Notes: generated from the letters alone by a model not told the origin. A stretch of DNA of 64,000 nucleotides from Mycobacterium kansasii ATCC 12478 (GCF_000157895.3 NC_022663.1:620001-684000); one strand, 5' to 3'. Positions 1 to 9,339 are shown, numbered from the stretch's first letter. A program made the numbers and translations.

Positions 1-395
1 GCCGTTACCAACCGCGGGCTGTCGACCGAATGAGCGGTGTGCGCCCACCGCGCCAGCGAACGCACTTTGTTGCGCTGGATTCGTCCCACCATGTGCCAGT
101 GGATGCCGCCAAGCCCGGCCCTCGGCGGTGCCGCCAACAGCCGAGCCACTTCGGCCGCCTTGGCCGAAGCTTCCTGTTCGCGGGATTCGCCAACCGCGCG
201 GCAACCCAATCGGCACAAAATCACAACATCGGTTGCTGGAAAGAATTTGGTAATTGGCAGAAGTTCAATTTCGCCGACATTACGACCGGCCGCCTCGGCC
301 GCGGCCGCGAGCCGCGACCGCACCGCGGCCAACGCGTGCGTCAATTCCGATTGACGGTCTGCCTGCGCCGAAAGATCCACCACCATCGCGGTCAT
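1..395 (-). CDS. YggS/PLPBP family PLP-binding protein (3' end outside window)
   Basis: Only the N-terminal half is present; the frame runs open off the window edge. The visible protein has the PLP-lysine segment of the YggS/PROSC family (LLPITKFFPATDV), then VGESREQEA and HWHMVGRIQRNK, all family signatures. These proteins bind pyridoxal phosphate without a known enzymatic reaction and help PLP and amino-acid homeostasis. The ATG at 395 overlaps the stop of the upstream yfiH-type gene (ATGA), which suggests translational coupling; a second in-frame ATG lies three codons later. It is orthologous by position and sequence to Rv2148c, next to the division genes as in many Gram-positives. Confidence 0.9.
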   Translation of the reverse strand, partial: MTAMVVDLSAQADRQSELTHALAAVRSRLAAAAEAAGRNVGEIELLPITKFFPATDVVILCRLGCRAVGESREQEASAKAAEVARLLAAPPRAGLGGIHWHMVGRIQRNKVRSLARWAHTAHSVDSPRLVT

Positions 396-1189
396 TCCAT
401 CCACACCAAAGACGCCAGCCGCCCGGTGGGCGCGCCGCGTCGATGGCTGAACAACGTCGGGTCCGCAACCGTGCACCGGGGGTCGACGTCGATCGATGTA
501 ATGCCGAAACCTCTTAGCTGGCAGGCGATTCCGGCGCGAAGATCGAGTGCGGGCGTTCCGGCCGACGTGGTGGTGCGGCTGCCCGGCAACGCCGCCTCGA
601 CCTCGTCGGCCATGGCGGCCGGCACTTCGTAATTGCGGCCACTGGCAGCCGGGCCCAGCAGCGCCGAAATGTCGCCGGCCCGGGCGCCCAGATCGAGCAT
701 CGCCTCGACCGCGCGGGCCACCACCCCGTGCTGCGCACCGACCCGGCCGGCATGAACCGCGCCGATGACGCCGGTACGCGCATCGGCCAGCAACACCGGC
801 ACGCAGTCGGCTGTCAACACCGCCAGCGCCAGTCCGCGGGTGCCGGTGACCAATCCATCGGTGCCCACCTCGCCGCCGACGGCAACGCGCTGCGGCGCCT
901 CGACCACCGTGATCCGGTCACTGTGGACCTGGTTCATCCACACCACCCGCTCGGCGGGCAGCCTGATGGCCGCGGCCAGCCGGGCACGGTTGGCCGCCAC
1001 GGCGGCAGGGTCGTCACCGACGTGGTCGCCGAGGTTGAAAGTGTCGAACGGCGGCTGGGACACACCGCCCGCCCGGGTGGTGATCACCCGGCGGATGCGA
1101 ACGCTCACCTTCCCAGTATCCGAAACCCGTTGCCCGCCAGGTCGCACCAATGTCGCGCCGCAGCCGGTTCGTCGCGCACTGGCAAGCAA
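392..1189 (-). CDS. YfiH/RL5 family polyphenol oxidase-like protein (Rv2149c-type)
   Basis: A 265-aa protein of the YfiH (laccase-domain, DUF152) family, matching Rv2149c. The family's metal/purine-site region is visible: VTADCVPVL-type core with Cys, and the GAVHAGRVG histidine segment, plus LLGPAASGRNYEV near the C-terminus. Bacterial members act as purine nucleoside phosphorylase/deaminase-like or muramyl-editing enzymes; the role in mycobacteria is not fixed. I chose the TTG at 1189, just after the ftsZ stop and preceded by GAGGA, because Rv2149c begins at the equivalent residue. A GTG at 1108 (VSVRIRR) is a plausible shorter start. It is probably co-transcribed with ftsZ. Confidence 0.85.
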   Translation of the reverse strand: MLASARRTGCGATLVRPGGQRVSDTGKVSVRIRRVITTRAGGVSQPPFDTFNLGDHVGDDPAAVAANRARLAAAIRLPAERVVWMNQVHSDRITVVEAPQRVAVGGEVGTDGLVTGTRGLALAVLTADCVPVLLADARTGVIGAVHAGRVGAQHGVVARAVEAMLDLGARAGDISALLGPAASGRNYEVPAAMADEVEAALPGSRTTTSAGTPALDLRAGIACQLRGFGITSIDVDPRCTVADPTLFSHRRGAPTGRLASLVWME

Positions 1190-1199
1190 ATCGAGATCC

Positions 1200-2342
1200 T
1201 CAGCGGCGCATGAAGGGCGGCACATCGACGTCGTCGTCATCGCCGCCGATGCTGAGGGTCGCGCCGTTGGTGTGCAGTGGCACGCTGACGGCGTCGACCG
1301 GCTCGAACAGCGTGGAGGTGAGCTTGCCGGCCCGTGCCGACTCGATGCGGTGCGCGCCGCCCGTCTCGGCCACCCCGGGAGGCTTGCGGCCGGCGCCGCC
1401 GGCCTCGAAGCCCGCCGCAATCACTGTTACCCGTACCTCGTCGCCGAGTGAGTCGTCGATGACGGTGCCGAAGATGATGTTGGCGTCGGGGTGAGCGGCG
1501 TCCTGCACCAGCGAGGCCGCCTCGTTGATCTCGAACAGGCCCAGGTCGCTGCCGCCCGCGATCGACATCAGCACGCCCTGCGCGCCCTCCATCGAGGCTT
1601 CCAGCAGCGGCGAGTTGATGGCAATCTCGGCCGCTTTCAGCGACCGGCCCTCACCGCGGGCCGAGCCGATGCCCATCAGCGCGGTGCCGGCGCCGGACAT
1701 GATGCCCTTGACGTCGGCGAAGTCGACGTTGATCAGACCCGGCGTGGTGATCAGGTCGGTGATGCCCTGCACACCGTTGAGCAGCACCTCGTCGGCGCTG
1801 CGGAAGGCGTCCATGAGCGACACCGCGGCATCGCCCATCTGCAACAGCCGGTCGTTGGGAATCACGATCAGGGTGTCGCAGCTCTCCCGCAGTGCCGAGA
1901 TGCCGTTTTCGGCCTGGTTGCTGCGCCGCTTGCCCTCGAAGGAGAACGGCCGGGTGACGACGCCGACGGTCAACGCCCCCAGTTTGCGGGCAATGCTGGC
2001 GACGACGGGCGCCCCACCGGTTCCGGTACCGCCGCCCTCGCCAGCGGTAACGAACACCATGTCGGCTCCGCGCAGCAACTCCTCGATCTCGTCCTTGGCG
2101 TCCTCGGCGGCCTTGCGTCCCACCTCCGGGTCGGCGCCGGCGCCCAACCCGCGGGTCGAGTCGCGGCCCACGTCGAGCTTGACGTCGGCATCGCTCATCA
2201 ACAAAGCCTGTGCATCGGTGTTGATCGCGATGAACTCCACGCCCTTGAGTCCCTGCTCGATCATCCGGTTGACGGCGTTGACGCCGCCGCCGCCGATGCC
2301 CACGACTTTGATGACGGCCAGGTAGTTATGCGGGGGGGTCAT
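1200..2342 (-). CDS. ftsZ: Cell division protein FtsZ
   Basis: FtsZ, 380 aa, is the tubulin-like GTPase that forms the cytokinetic ring. The tubulin signature GGGTGTG is at about residues 103-109, the N-terminal nucleotide fold has GIGGGGVNAVNRM, and the T7-loop segment NVDFADVK is intact. The C-terminus ends in an Asp-rich stretch followed by DVPPFMRR; in M. tuberculosis this Asp cluster contacts FtsW, and the tail is also the usual SepF docking site. The start is the second of two adjacent ATGs (2345 and 2342), as in the H37Rv protein; both follow a strong GGGAGGA. A roughly 200-bp gap upstream with a TTGACA box gives ftsZ its own promoter region. Confidence 0.98.
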   Translation of the reverse strand: MTPPHNYLAVIKVVGIGGGGVNAVNRMIEQGLKGVEFIAINTDAQALLMSDADVKLDVGRDSTRGLGAGADPEVGRKAAEDAKDEIEELLRGADMVFVTAGEGGGTGTGGAPVVASIARKLGALTVGVVTRPFSFEGKRRSNQAENGISALRESCDTLIVIPNDRLLQMGDAAVSLMDAFRSADEVLLNGVQGITDLITTPGLINVDFADVKGIMSGAGTALMGIGSARGEGRSLKAAEIAINSPLLEASMEGAQGVLMSIAGGSDLGLFEINEAASLVQDAAHPDANIIFGTVIDDSLGDEVRVTVIAAGFEAGGAGRKPPGVAETGGAHRIESARAGKLTSTLFEPVDAVSVPLHTNGATLSIGGDDDDVDVPPFMRR

Positions 2343-2379
2343 CATTCGTCTTCCTCCCTGAAGGGAAACTCGGTTCCTC

Positions 2380-2445
2380 CTGCGGTGTGTCCGCTTGCAA
2401 AACTCTCAACCTCAACCATAGATTTAGAGTTATGTCAAGTACTTC
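2380..2445 (-). promoter_or_regulatory. Probable ftsZ promoter region
   Basis: Within the 202-bp gap between ftsQ and ftsZ the minus strand carries a consensus TTGACA (2433-2438). The nearest TANNNT hexamer, TATGGT (2415-2420), is only 12 bases away, so the exact -10 is uncertain. A short GGTTGA direct repeat follows. ftsZ of mycobacteria is known to have promoters in this gap; here the assignment rests on the -35 match and the break in the otherwise overlapping gene chain. Confidence 0.4.
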
Positions 2446-2544
2446 CGCGTAACCAGAACCGTATGGGTACGACGGGTGCTAACCGTGCAGGCGCGCCGAC
2501 GCGTCACCCGCAAATTTTTTGTGGGCCGGCTGCTGCGCCTTACG

Positions 2545-3492
2545 TCATTTGACGGTCGGCAGGTCCGGGCTGGACACGTCGTAGGTCCGCCCGGGCTGGG
2601 TCAACAACGCCGCCAGTTTCTCGGCCTTCTCCTCGGCACGGTCGGTGGTCCCCCAGATCACCACGCGCCCGTCGGCCAGCGTGAGGGTGATCGAGGACAC
2701 CGAGGGCGCCGCGATCCTGCCCACCTGGCCGGCGACCTCGGGACGCAGCGCGGTCAACACCTGCAACGCCGCCAAGGTGGCGGGATCTGTCGGGCCCGGA
2801 TTGTCCACGTCGATATACGGCAGCGCCGGCGGCGGCGGACCGGTCGCGAAATCCACGCCGTCGCGGTCGAACAGGTGCGGCCCGTCGGGGAAGTCCTTGA
2901 CCACCAACGGGACCCGCTCCACGATGGTGATCCGCAACGCCGACGGGTACTGCCGCTGTACCCGGGCGCTGGCCACCCGCCGGATCGCCGCCACCCGGTC
3001 GGCGACCTGACTGGTGTCGATCTGCAGCAACGGCGTGCCGGGGCGCACCCGGGCGGCGTCGAGAACCTCCTCGCGGGTCACCACGCCGACCCCGACGACG
3101 ACGATGTTGCGTGCCGACATTGCGGGTGTGAAATACAGGATCAGCGCCAGCCCCACTCCGACGACGACTAACACCACGGTGCCCAGCAGCATCTTCAATC
3201 CCTGAACAACGCCGCGCGCAACGGGTTTGGGCTCTTTGACGACTTGCCCGAGGGCCCGTCGTTTGGCCTCGCGCCGGGCTTGCTCGATGGCGATAGCACG
3301 GGCCTGGGCGGCACGGCGCTCGGCACGTTCGCGCCGGGCCCGCCGGCGCGGGCCCTCGAATTCGTCTTCGGCTGCCGGCTGCTGGGCGCTCGGCGCCGCG
3401 GTGGCGAGCGGCTGGGTGACCGCTTCGGCACCGACGTCTGCCGAGTCGCCGGCGACGACGTCGACCGGGCTGGCTTCGTCGGGTTCGGTCAC
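2545..3492 (-). CDS. ftsQ: Cell division protein FtsQ
   Basis: FtsQ, 315 aa, a bitopic divisome protein. A long charged cytoplasmic N-terminus (about 95 residues rich in Arg, Ala and Glu) precedes one membrane segment at about 98-122, followed by the extracytoplasmic POTRA region (SARNIVVVGVGVVTREEV) and the FtsQ beta domain ending at SPDLPTVK. It links the Z-ring to the FtsL/FtsB and PbpB/FtsW synthase complex. The ATG overlaps the murC stop by 4 bp (3489-3492), so translation is probably coupled. Confidence 0.97.
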   Translation of the reverse strand: MTEPDEASPVDVVAGDSADVGAEAVTQPLATAAPSAQQPAAEDEFEGPRRRARRERAERRAAQARAIAIEQARREAKRRALGQVVKEPKPVARGVVQGLKMLLGTVVLVVVGVGLALILYFTPAMSARNIVVVGVGVVTREEVLDAARVRPGTPLLQIDTSQVADRVAAIRRVASARVQRQYPSALRITIVERVPLVVKDFPDGPHLFDRDGVDFATGPPPPALPYIDVDNPGPTDPATLAALQVLTALRPEVAGQVGRIAAPSVSSITLTLADGRVVIWGTTDRAEEKAEKLAALLTQPGRTYDVSSPDLPTVK

Positions 3493-4955
3493 TGCAGAAC
3501 TCCCGGCCGGCCAGGCGCGCCACGGTTGGCCTGCACCCGCAGGGCGGTCACGATCTCCGGACCCAGCAATGTGACGTCTCCGGCGCCCATGGTGACGATG
3601 ACATCACCCGGCCCTGCCGCGGCGGCCACCTCGCCGGCCACCGCCGAGAAATCCGGGAGGTAGCGCACCGGTACGCTCACGTGCCCGGCGACGCTGGCCC
3701 CGCTGACGCCGGCCAGGGGCTGTTCGCGGGCGCCGTAGACGTCGAGCACAAACACCGCGTCGGCGGCGCTGAGGGCGCGACCGAACTCGGCGGCGAAAGC
3801 CTTGGTGCGCGAGTACAAATGCGGCTGGAAAACGACCAGCAGCCGACCGGTGCCCCCGTGCTGGAGGACCGAGCGCACGGCCGCCAGCGTGGCGCCGATC
3901 TCGGTCGGGTGGTGGGCATAATCGTCGAACACCCGTACCGATCCCACCGCGCCGACCAGCTCGAACCGGCGTCGCACGCCCTCGAAACCGGCCAGGCCGT
4001 CGAGCACCTCGTCGATCGCGGCGTCCACTTCGATCGCCGCCAGCAGCGCACCCAGCGCATTGAGCGCCATGTGCCGTCCGGGCACCGCGAGCCGCATCAC
4101 CCGCGGGTGCCGCTCACCGGCCAATCGGAGGTGCGCCACGGCTTCGGTGCCCCGCTGTTCCCAGGACAGCAATGTCGCGGCCAACGGCGCACCTTCGGGT
4201 TCAGCCGACCCGTAACGCAGCACCCGAATTCCCAGCTCCGCGGAGCGTCGGGCCAGTTCGGCCGCGCCGGGGTCGTCGGTGCACACCACCAGGGCGCCCC
4301 CAGGCGCCAGCCGCTCCACGAAGGAGTCGAACACCCCGACATACGCCTCGGTGCTGCCGTAGAAGTCCAGGTGATCGGACTCGATGTTGGTGACCACGGC
4401 GACGTCGGGGGTGTACTCCAACAGCGAGCCGTCGCTTTCGTCGGCTTCGGCGACAAAGCAGTCCCCACTGCCGTGATGGGCATTGGTGCCGGCCTCGCCC
4501 AGTTCACCGCCCACCGCGAACGACGGGTCGCGCCCGCAGTGCTGCAGCGCGACAATCAGCATCGATGTCGTGGTGGTCTTGCCGTGGGTTCCGGTGACCA
4601 TCAGCGTGGTGCGGCCGGCCATCAGCTTGGCCAGCACGACCGGGCGCAGCAGTACCGGGATGCCGCGGCGCCGGGCTTCGACCAGTTCGGGATTGGTCTT
4701 GGGGATGGCGGCACGGGTGGTGATGACGGCGGTGACGCCGCCGGGCAGCAGGTCCAGCGACGCCGCGTCGTGGCCGATCCGGATCAGAGCGCCGCGCGCC
4801 CGCAAAGCGTGCAGACCGCGTGACTCCTTGGCGTCCGAGCCCGACACCAGGCCGCCGCGGTCCAGCAGGATACGGGCAATGCCCGACATGCCGGCTCCGC
4901 CGATGCCGACCATGTGGACCCGCTGCAGTTCGGGCGGCAACTGCTCGGTGTTCAC
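3489..4955 (-). CDS. murC: UDP-N-acetylmuramate--L-alanine ligase MurC
   Basis: MurC, 488 aa, ligates L-alanine to UDP-N-acetylmuramic acid (N-glycolyl in mycobacteria) with ATP, the first amino-acid addition of the stem peptide. Visible are the N-terminal UDP-binding VHMVGIGGAGMSGIA, the ATP loop TGTHGKTTTT at 121-130, EADESDGS, NIESDHLDFYG and FDDYAHHPTEI. Start is GTG at 4955, overlapping the murG stop by 4 bp. It is slightly shorter than the H37Rv protein (about 494 aa from memory). Confidence 0.98.
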   Translation of the reverse strand: MNTEQLPPELQRVHMVGIGGAGMSGIARILLDRGGLVSGSDAKESRGLHALRARGALIRIGHDAASLDLLPGGVTAVITTRAAIPKTNPELVEARRRGIPVLLRPVVLAKLMAGRTTLMVTGTHGKTTTTSMLIVALQHCGRDPSFAVGGELGEAGTNAHHGSGDCFVAEADESDGSLLEYTPDVAVVTNIESDHLDFYGSTEAYVGVFDSFVERLAPGGALVVCTDDPGAAELARRSAELGIRVLRYGSAEPEGAPLAATLLSWEQRGTEAVAHLRLAGERHPRVMRLAVPGRHMALNALGALLAAIEVDAAIDEVLDGLAGFEGVRRRFELVGAVGSVRVFDDYAHHPTEIGATLAAVRSVLQHGGTGRLLVVFQPHLYSRTKAFAAEFGRALSAADAVFVLDVYGAREQPLAGVSGASVAGHVSVPVRYLPDFSAVAGEVAAAAGPGDVIVTMGAGDVTLLGPEIVTALRVQANRGAPGRPGVLQ

Positions 4956-6163
4956 TTGGCTCTCCTGGAGGCTCTCCCGGAGGCTCTCCTGGCACGAGCC
5001 CGCCGCGCGGTGTCCAGCGCCGCCTGGGCCACCTGCCGGGCCGCATCTCGGTGTCCCACCTGTGCGGCGGCGGCCGTCATCGCCGCCAGCCGGGGCGGAT
5101 CGGTGAGCAGCCCGGCGACTTCGCGAGCCACCAGGGCCGGGGTGAGGTCGGCATCGGCAATCACCATGCCGCCGCCGGCGTTGACCACCGGCAGCGCATT
5201 GAGCCGCTGCTCACCGTTGCCGATCGGTAGCGGCACGTAGATGGCCGGCAACCCGACCGCCGACACCTCGGCTACCGTCATCGCCCCGGAACGACAGATC
5301 ACCAGGTCAGCGGCGGCGTAGGCCAGATCCATCCGGTCCAGATAGGGCACCGCGACGTACGGCGGGTCACCCGCGTCGGGGGTGCGCAGCTCCAGGACGT
5401 TCTTGGGCCCGTGAGCATGCAAGACGGAAACACCCGCGGCGGCCAGGTCGGCCGCGGCCGCTGATACCGCCCGGTTGAGCGACACGGCGCCCTGCGAACC
5501 CCCGAACACCAGCAGCACCCGGGCGTCGTCGGCGAAGCCGAAGTGCGCCCGGGCCTCGGCGCGCAGCGCCGCGCGGTCCAGGGCGGTGATGGCCTGCCTG
5601 ACCGGAACCCCGACCACCTCGGCCCGCCGCAGCCCGCAATCCGGCACCGCCGACAGCACCCGGTCGGCGCTGCGGGCACCCACCCGGTTAGCCAACCCGG
5701 CCCTGGCATTGGCCTCGTGGATCACCACCGGGATACGGCGGCTGCGCCTGCGCATGCCGGGGATACCCCGCGCGGCCAGGTAGGCGGGCAGCGCGACATA
5801 CCCACCGAAACCGACCACGACGTCGGCATCGACCGCGTCGAGCACCGCCCGGGTCTCCGCGACGGCACGCCACACCCGCGGCGGCAGGCGGGCCAGGTCG
5901 CCACTGGGTTTGCGCGGCAACGGCACCGGGGTGATCAGCTCCAGGTGATAGCCGCGGGCGGGCACCAACGTCGTCTCCAGCCCGCGCGGAGTGCCCAACG
6001 CGGTGATCCGGACATCCGGCTCCAGGGCGCTGAGCGCGTCGGCGACGGCCATCGCGGGCTCCACATGGCCGGCGGTGCCGCCGCCGGCGAGCACGATCGA
6101 CAGCGATGGACCGTAGTCGGTCACCTTCTGCCCACCGGCCGGCTCCCTGACCGAGTCGTTCAC
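4952..6163 (-). CDS. murG: MurG, UDP-GlcNAc:undecaprenyl-PP-MurNAc-pentapeptide GlcNAc transferase
   Basis: MurG, 403 aa, adds GlcNAc to lipid I to make lipid II on the inner membrane face (GT28, GT-B fold). The acceptor-site glycine loop GGGTAGH is at 27-33, a second loop FGGSQGA lies mid-protein, and the donor motif region CRSGAMTVAEV with PLPIGNGEQ is intact. The C-terminal 20 residues are Arg/Ala/Ser-rich and encoded by a short 12-bp tandem repeat (4961-4996), so this tail is likely variable. The start overlaps the ftsW stop by 4 bp. Confidence 0.97.
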   Translation of the reverse strand: MNDSVREPAGGQKVTDYGPSLSIVLAGGGTAGHVEPAMAVADALSALEPDVRITALGTPRGLETTLVPARGYHLELITPVPLPRKPSGDLARLPPRVWRAVAETRAVLDAVDADVVVGFGGYVALPAYLAARGIPGMRRRSRRIPVVIHEANARAGLANRVGARSADRVLSAVPDCGLRRAEVVGVPVRQAITALDRAALRAEARAHFGFADDARVLLVFGGSQGAVSLNRAVSAAAADLAAAGVSVLHAHGPKNVLELRTPDAGDPPYVAVPYLDRMDLAYAAADLVICRSGAMTVAEVSAVGLPAIYVPLPIGNGEQRLNALPVVNAGGGMVIADADLTPALVAREVAGLLTDPPRLAAMTAAAAQVGHRDAARQVAQAALDTARRARARRASGRASRRAK

Positions 6164-7890
6164 CCGTAACGCTGACCTTCCAATGCCCGAACCCGACCTG
6201 CCTGACGCTGGCCGGCGTACCGCTGACCCGCTCTATGATGCTCCCCCGCAACCGGGTGGTGCCCCCGCCCCGGCGCGTGCGCGGTACCCGCGGACCGGCG
6301 AACCGGCCGATCGGCCCGGCGCGGCGACGCCGGTCGCGCCGGCTCCCCGGGTTTGCGAACCGCCTTGGGCGCCTTCCGCGCGGCCGGCTGTTTGGCCTGC
6401 TGTTTGGCCGTCTGCCTGGCCGGTTGCGGGTGCGCGCGCTTGCGGTCCCGAAACGCCTCGAGGCGGGTCGGCGCGTAAGGCTTGGGTAGCGGCAGCCGCA
6501 GCAGTCGGTTCACTGTATCGTCGCGACCCGCGCGCAGCGCGGCCACCGCCTCGGGTTCATGCCGCGCCGCGTTGGCGATGACGCCGATCATCGACAAGGT
6601 GGTGGCCGTCGAGGTGCCGCCGGCCGAGATCAGCGGCAGTTGCAGCCCGGTGACCGGCAGCAGCCCGATCACGTAACCGATGTTGATGAACGCCTGTCCC
6701 AGCACCCACAACGTGACGGTGGCGGTCAACAACCGCAGAAAGGGGTCGGCCGACCGGCGGGCGATCCGCATGCCGGTATAGGCGAACAGCCCGAACAGTC
6801 CCAGCAGCCCGAGCGCGCCGATGAAGCCGAGCTCCTCCCCGATGATCGCGAAAATGAAGTCGTTGTGGGCGTTGGGCAGATAGTTCCACTTGGCCACACC
6901 CTGGCCCAGGCCGTCGCCGAAGATTCCACCGTGAGCCAGCGCGAACTTGGCCTGCCGGGCCTGGTAGCCCGAGTCCATCGGGTCGTTGTCGGGATCGAGC
7001 CAAGACCGCACCCGGTCGGACCGGTAACCCGCGGTCATCGCCAGGATCCCCGCGGAGATGACGACCGCTGCCAGTGAGCTGGCGAAAACACGCAGCGGCA
7101 ACCCCGCGTACCACAGCAGCCCGAGCAGGATGATGCCCATCGACACCGTCTGTCCCAGGTCGGGCTGGGCCACGATCAACGCCAGCGCCACGACCGCGGC
7201 CGGCACCAGCGGAATCAGCATTTCCCGCAGCGACGCCCGCTCCATCCGCCGGGCCGCCAGCAGATGCGCACCCCAGACCGCGAACGCCATCTTGGTCAGC
7301 TCCGACGGCTGCATCGAAAAGCCCGCCACCACGAACCACCCGCGGGAACCGTTGGCTTCCTTGCCGATTCCCGGAATCAGCACCAGCACCAACAACACAA
7401 TGGTGAACGCGAAGGCGGAGAAGGCGATGCGGCGGAGGAACTGCACCGACATGCGTAGCCCGACGTAGCAGCCGATGAGACCGACGACGGTCCACAAGAC
7501 CTGCTTGCCGAAGATCACCCATGCCGACCCGTCGTCGTCATAGGACCGCACGCCGGAGGCCGAGAGCACCATGATCAGGCCGAGCGTGGTCAGCAGCGCG
7601 GCGACGGCGATGATCAGGTGAAACGAGGTCATGGGCCGGCCCAGCCACACGCCGAACCGGGTCCGCGGGCCCGCCTCCTCGGGCTTCGCCCGGGATTTCT
7701 CGCCCGACGTCTCGCGGGGCTTCTCGCCCGACTTCTCGCCGGTCTGCTCACCCGCCGGCTCGTCCGGCGAAGCCGCAGCGTCGACCTCCTCGTCAGCCTC
7801 GGCTGTTTCCTCCGGCTCGGCCGTCCCGTGGGCGGCGGCACCGTCGCCGGCCTTGCCCCGGCGCATCAGCCGGGTGAATGGGCTGCGCAT
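6160..7890 (-). CDS. ftsW: Septal peptidoglycan polymerase FtsW
   Basis: FtsW, 576 aa, a SEDS-family glycosyltransferase that polymerises lipid II with PbpB at the septum. About ten membrane segments run from residue 88 to about 450; signature pieces include GSRGWF, MQPSELTKMA, AQPDLG and GLPVTGLQLPLISAGGTS. The N-terminal cytoplasmic region (1-80) contains a Glu/Ser/Gly/Lys repeat (48-72) longer than the H37Rv N-terminus as I recall it, and the C-terminal tail (about 110 residues) is Arg/Pro/Gln-rich. It sits 6 bp after the murD stop and overlaps murG by 4 bp. Confidence 0.96.
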   Translation of the reverse strand: MRSPFTRLMRRGKAGDGAAAHGTAEPEETAEADEEVDAAASPDEPAGEQTGEKSGEKPRETSGEKSRAKPEEAGPRTRFGVWLGRPMTSFHLIIAVAALLTTLGLIMVLSASGVRSYDDDGSAWVIFGKQVLWTVVGLIGCYVGLRMSVQFLRRIAFSAFAFTIVLLVLVLIPGIGKEANGSRGWFVVAGFSMQPSELTKMAFAVWGAHLLAARRMERASLREMLIPLVPAAVVALALIVAQPDLGQTVSMGIILLGLLWYAGLPLRVFASSLAAVVISAGILAMTAGYRSDRVRSWLDPDNDPMDSGYQARQAKFALAHGGIFGDGLGQGVAKWNYLPNAHNDFIFAIIGEELGFIGALGLLGLFGLFAYTGMRIARRSADPFLRLLTATVTLWVLGQAFINIGYVIGLLPVTGLQLPLISAGGTSTATTLSMIGVIANAARHEPEAVAALRAGRDDTVNRLLRLPLPKPYAPTRLEAFRDRKRAHPQPARQTAKQQAKQPAARKAPKAVRKPGEPARPASPRRADRPVRRSAGTAHAPGRGHHPVAGEHHRAGQRYAGQRQAGRVRALEGQRYG

Positions 7891-7895
7891 GCCGC

Positions 7896-9338
7896 CTACC
7901 GGACCGCGGCGCGTACCGCGGCCGCGAACGCGTCGCCCCGGTCGGCGTAACCGTTGAACTGGTCAAACGACGCACCGGCCGGTGCCAGTAGCACCGTGTC
8001 ACCGGGTTTGGCCATCTGTTTGGCCGCGGCCACCGCGGCGGTCATCACGCATGTGCCGAGCGGTTCGACGGAATCATCAACTTTTGTCACATCAGTATCA
8101 GAAGCCACAGCCATACCAGCATCCTCGCCTGTCACAACCTGGACGACGGGGACATCCGGCGCGTGTCGTGATAACGCCTCGGCAACCGCGGCCCGGTCTC
8201 GGCCGATGAGCACCGCACCGACCAGCCTCGGTGCCATGCGCGCCACCTCGGCATCCACGGACGCGCCCTTGAGCAGCCCACCGGCCAGCCAAACCACCCG
8301 CGGGTAGGCCAGCACCGACGCCTGCGCGGCGTGCGGGTTGGTGGCCTTGGAGTCGTCGACGTAGGTGACGCCGTCGACGACCGCCACCACTTCCGAGCGG
8401 TGGCGCCCGACCTGAAACGACGCAACGGCTTCCGCGATCGCCCCGGCGGACACCCCGACGGAGCGGGCCAGCGCGGCCGCGGCCAGCGCGTCGAGCACCC
8501 CGACCGGGCCGGGCACCGGGATGGAGGCGACCGGCAGCAGCGGCAGGTCGGCGGCGAAGGCCCGGTCAACCAGGTGGCCGTCGCGCACGCCCAGCTCTCC
8601 GGCCGCGGGCTCACCGAGCCGGAATCCGGCCCGCACCTGCGCCGGCGCGGTCTCCAGCAGCGCCGCCGCGCGGGAATCGTCCAGGCCGACCACCGCCACC
8701 CGGCCGGTCAGCACCCGAGCCTTGGCCTCGGTGTAGGCGGCCATGGTGCCATGCCAGTCCAGGTGATCTTCGGCGATGTTGAGCACCACGCCGGCCTCGG
8801 GCCGCAGCGACGGCGCCCAGTACAGCTGGAAACTCGACAACTCGACGGCCAGCACATCGGCCGGCTGGTCGAGCACCTCCAACACCGGGCTGCCGATGTT
8901 TCCGCACAGCACGCTGCGCCGGCCGGCCGCGGTCAGCATGGCGTGCAGCATCGAGGTCGTGGTGGTCTTGCCGTTGGTGCCGGTCACCACCAGCCAGCGG
9001 CGCGGCGGCCCGTAGCGGCCCGCCGCATCCAGCCGCCAGGCCAGCTCCACGTCACCCCAGATAGGCACACCCGCGGCGGCGGCCGCAGCCAGCACCGGCG
9101 TGGTCGGCTGGAACCCGGGGCTGGTGACCACCAATGAATACTCGGCGATCTGCGATACCGCCACCGACGGCTCCACGGTCGCCACACCCTCGTCGGCATA
9201 AGGCTGCAACATCGCCGGATCGTCGTCACACACCGTGGGCGTCGCACGGAAGCGGGTCAGCGCCGCCAGCACGGCGCGGCCGGTTACCCGGCCACCGGCG
9301 ATCAGCACCGGGGCGCCCGGCACCAGGGGGTCAAGCAC
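7896..9338 (-). CDS. murD: UDP-N-acetylmuramoyl-L-alanine--D-glutamate ligase MurD
   Basis: MurD, 480 aa, adds D-glutamate to UDP-MurNAc-L-Ala. The ATP loop TGTNGKTTTT, the LAVELSSFQL and NIAEDHLDWHG segments and YVDDSKATNPHA are all present. I chose the GTG at 9338 (VLDPL), which corresponds to the H37Rv start and falls just after the mraY stop; another in-frame GTG at 9347 (VPDVLDPL) overlaps mraY by 8 bp and cannot be excluded, as neither has a strong ribosome-binding site. Translational coupling to mraY is likely. Confidence 0.95.
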   Translation of the reverse strand: MLDPLVPGAPVLIAGGRVTGRAVLAALTRFRATPTVCDDDPAMLQPYADEGVATVEPSVAVSQIAEYSLVVTSPGFQPTTPVLAAAAAAGVPIWGDVELAWRLDAAGRYGPPRRWLVVTGTNGKTTTTSMLHAMLTAAGRRSVLCGNIGSPVLEVLDQPADVLAVELSSFQLYWAPSLRPEAGVVLNIAEDHLDWHGTMAAYTEAKARVLTGRVAVVGLDDSRAAALLETAPAQVRAGFRLGEPAAGELGVRDGHLVDRAFAADLPLLPVASIPVPGPVGVLDALAAAALARSVGVSAGAIAEAVASFQVGRHRSEVVAVVDGVTYVDDSKATNPHAAQASVLAYPRVVWLAGGLLKGASVDAEVARMAPRLVGAVLIGRDRAAVAEALSRHAPDVPVVQVVTGEDAGMAVASDTDVTKVDDSVEPLGTCVMTAAVAAAKQMAKPGDTVLLAPAGASFDQFNGYADRGDAFAAAVRAAVR

Positions 9339-9339
9339 G

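Noticed and set aside
30..632. Long plus-strand open frame at the window start
   Set aside because: It is antisense to the PLP-binding protein and yfiH-type genes, which have clear family motifs; the plus-strand protein is Arg/Pro-rich with no domain.
1491..2552. 353-codon plus-strand frame opposite ftsZ
   Set aside because: Pure antisense shadow of ftsZ produced by high-GC codon bias.
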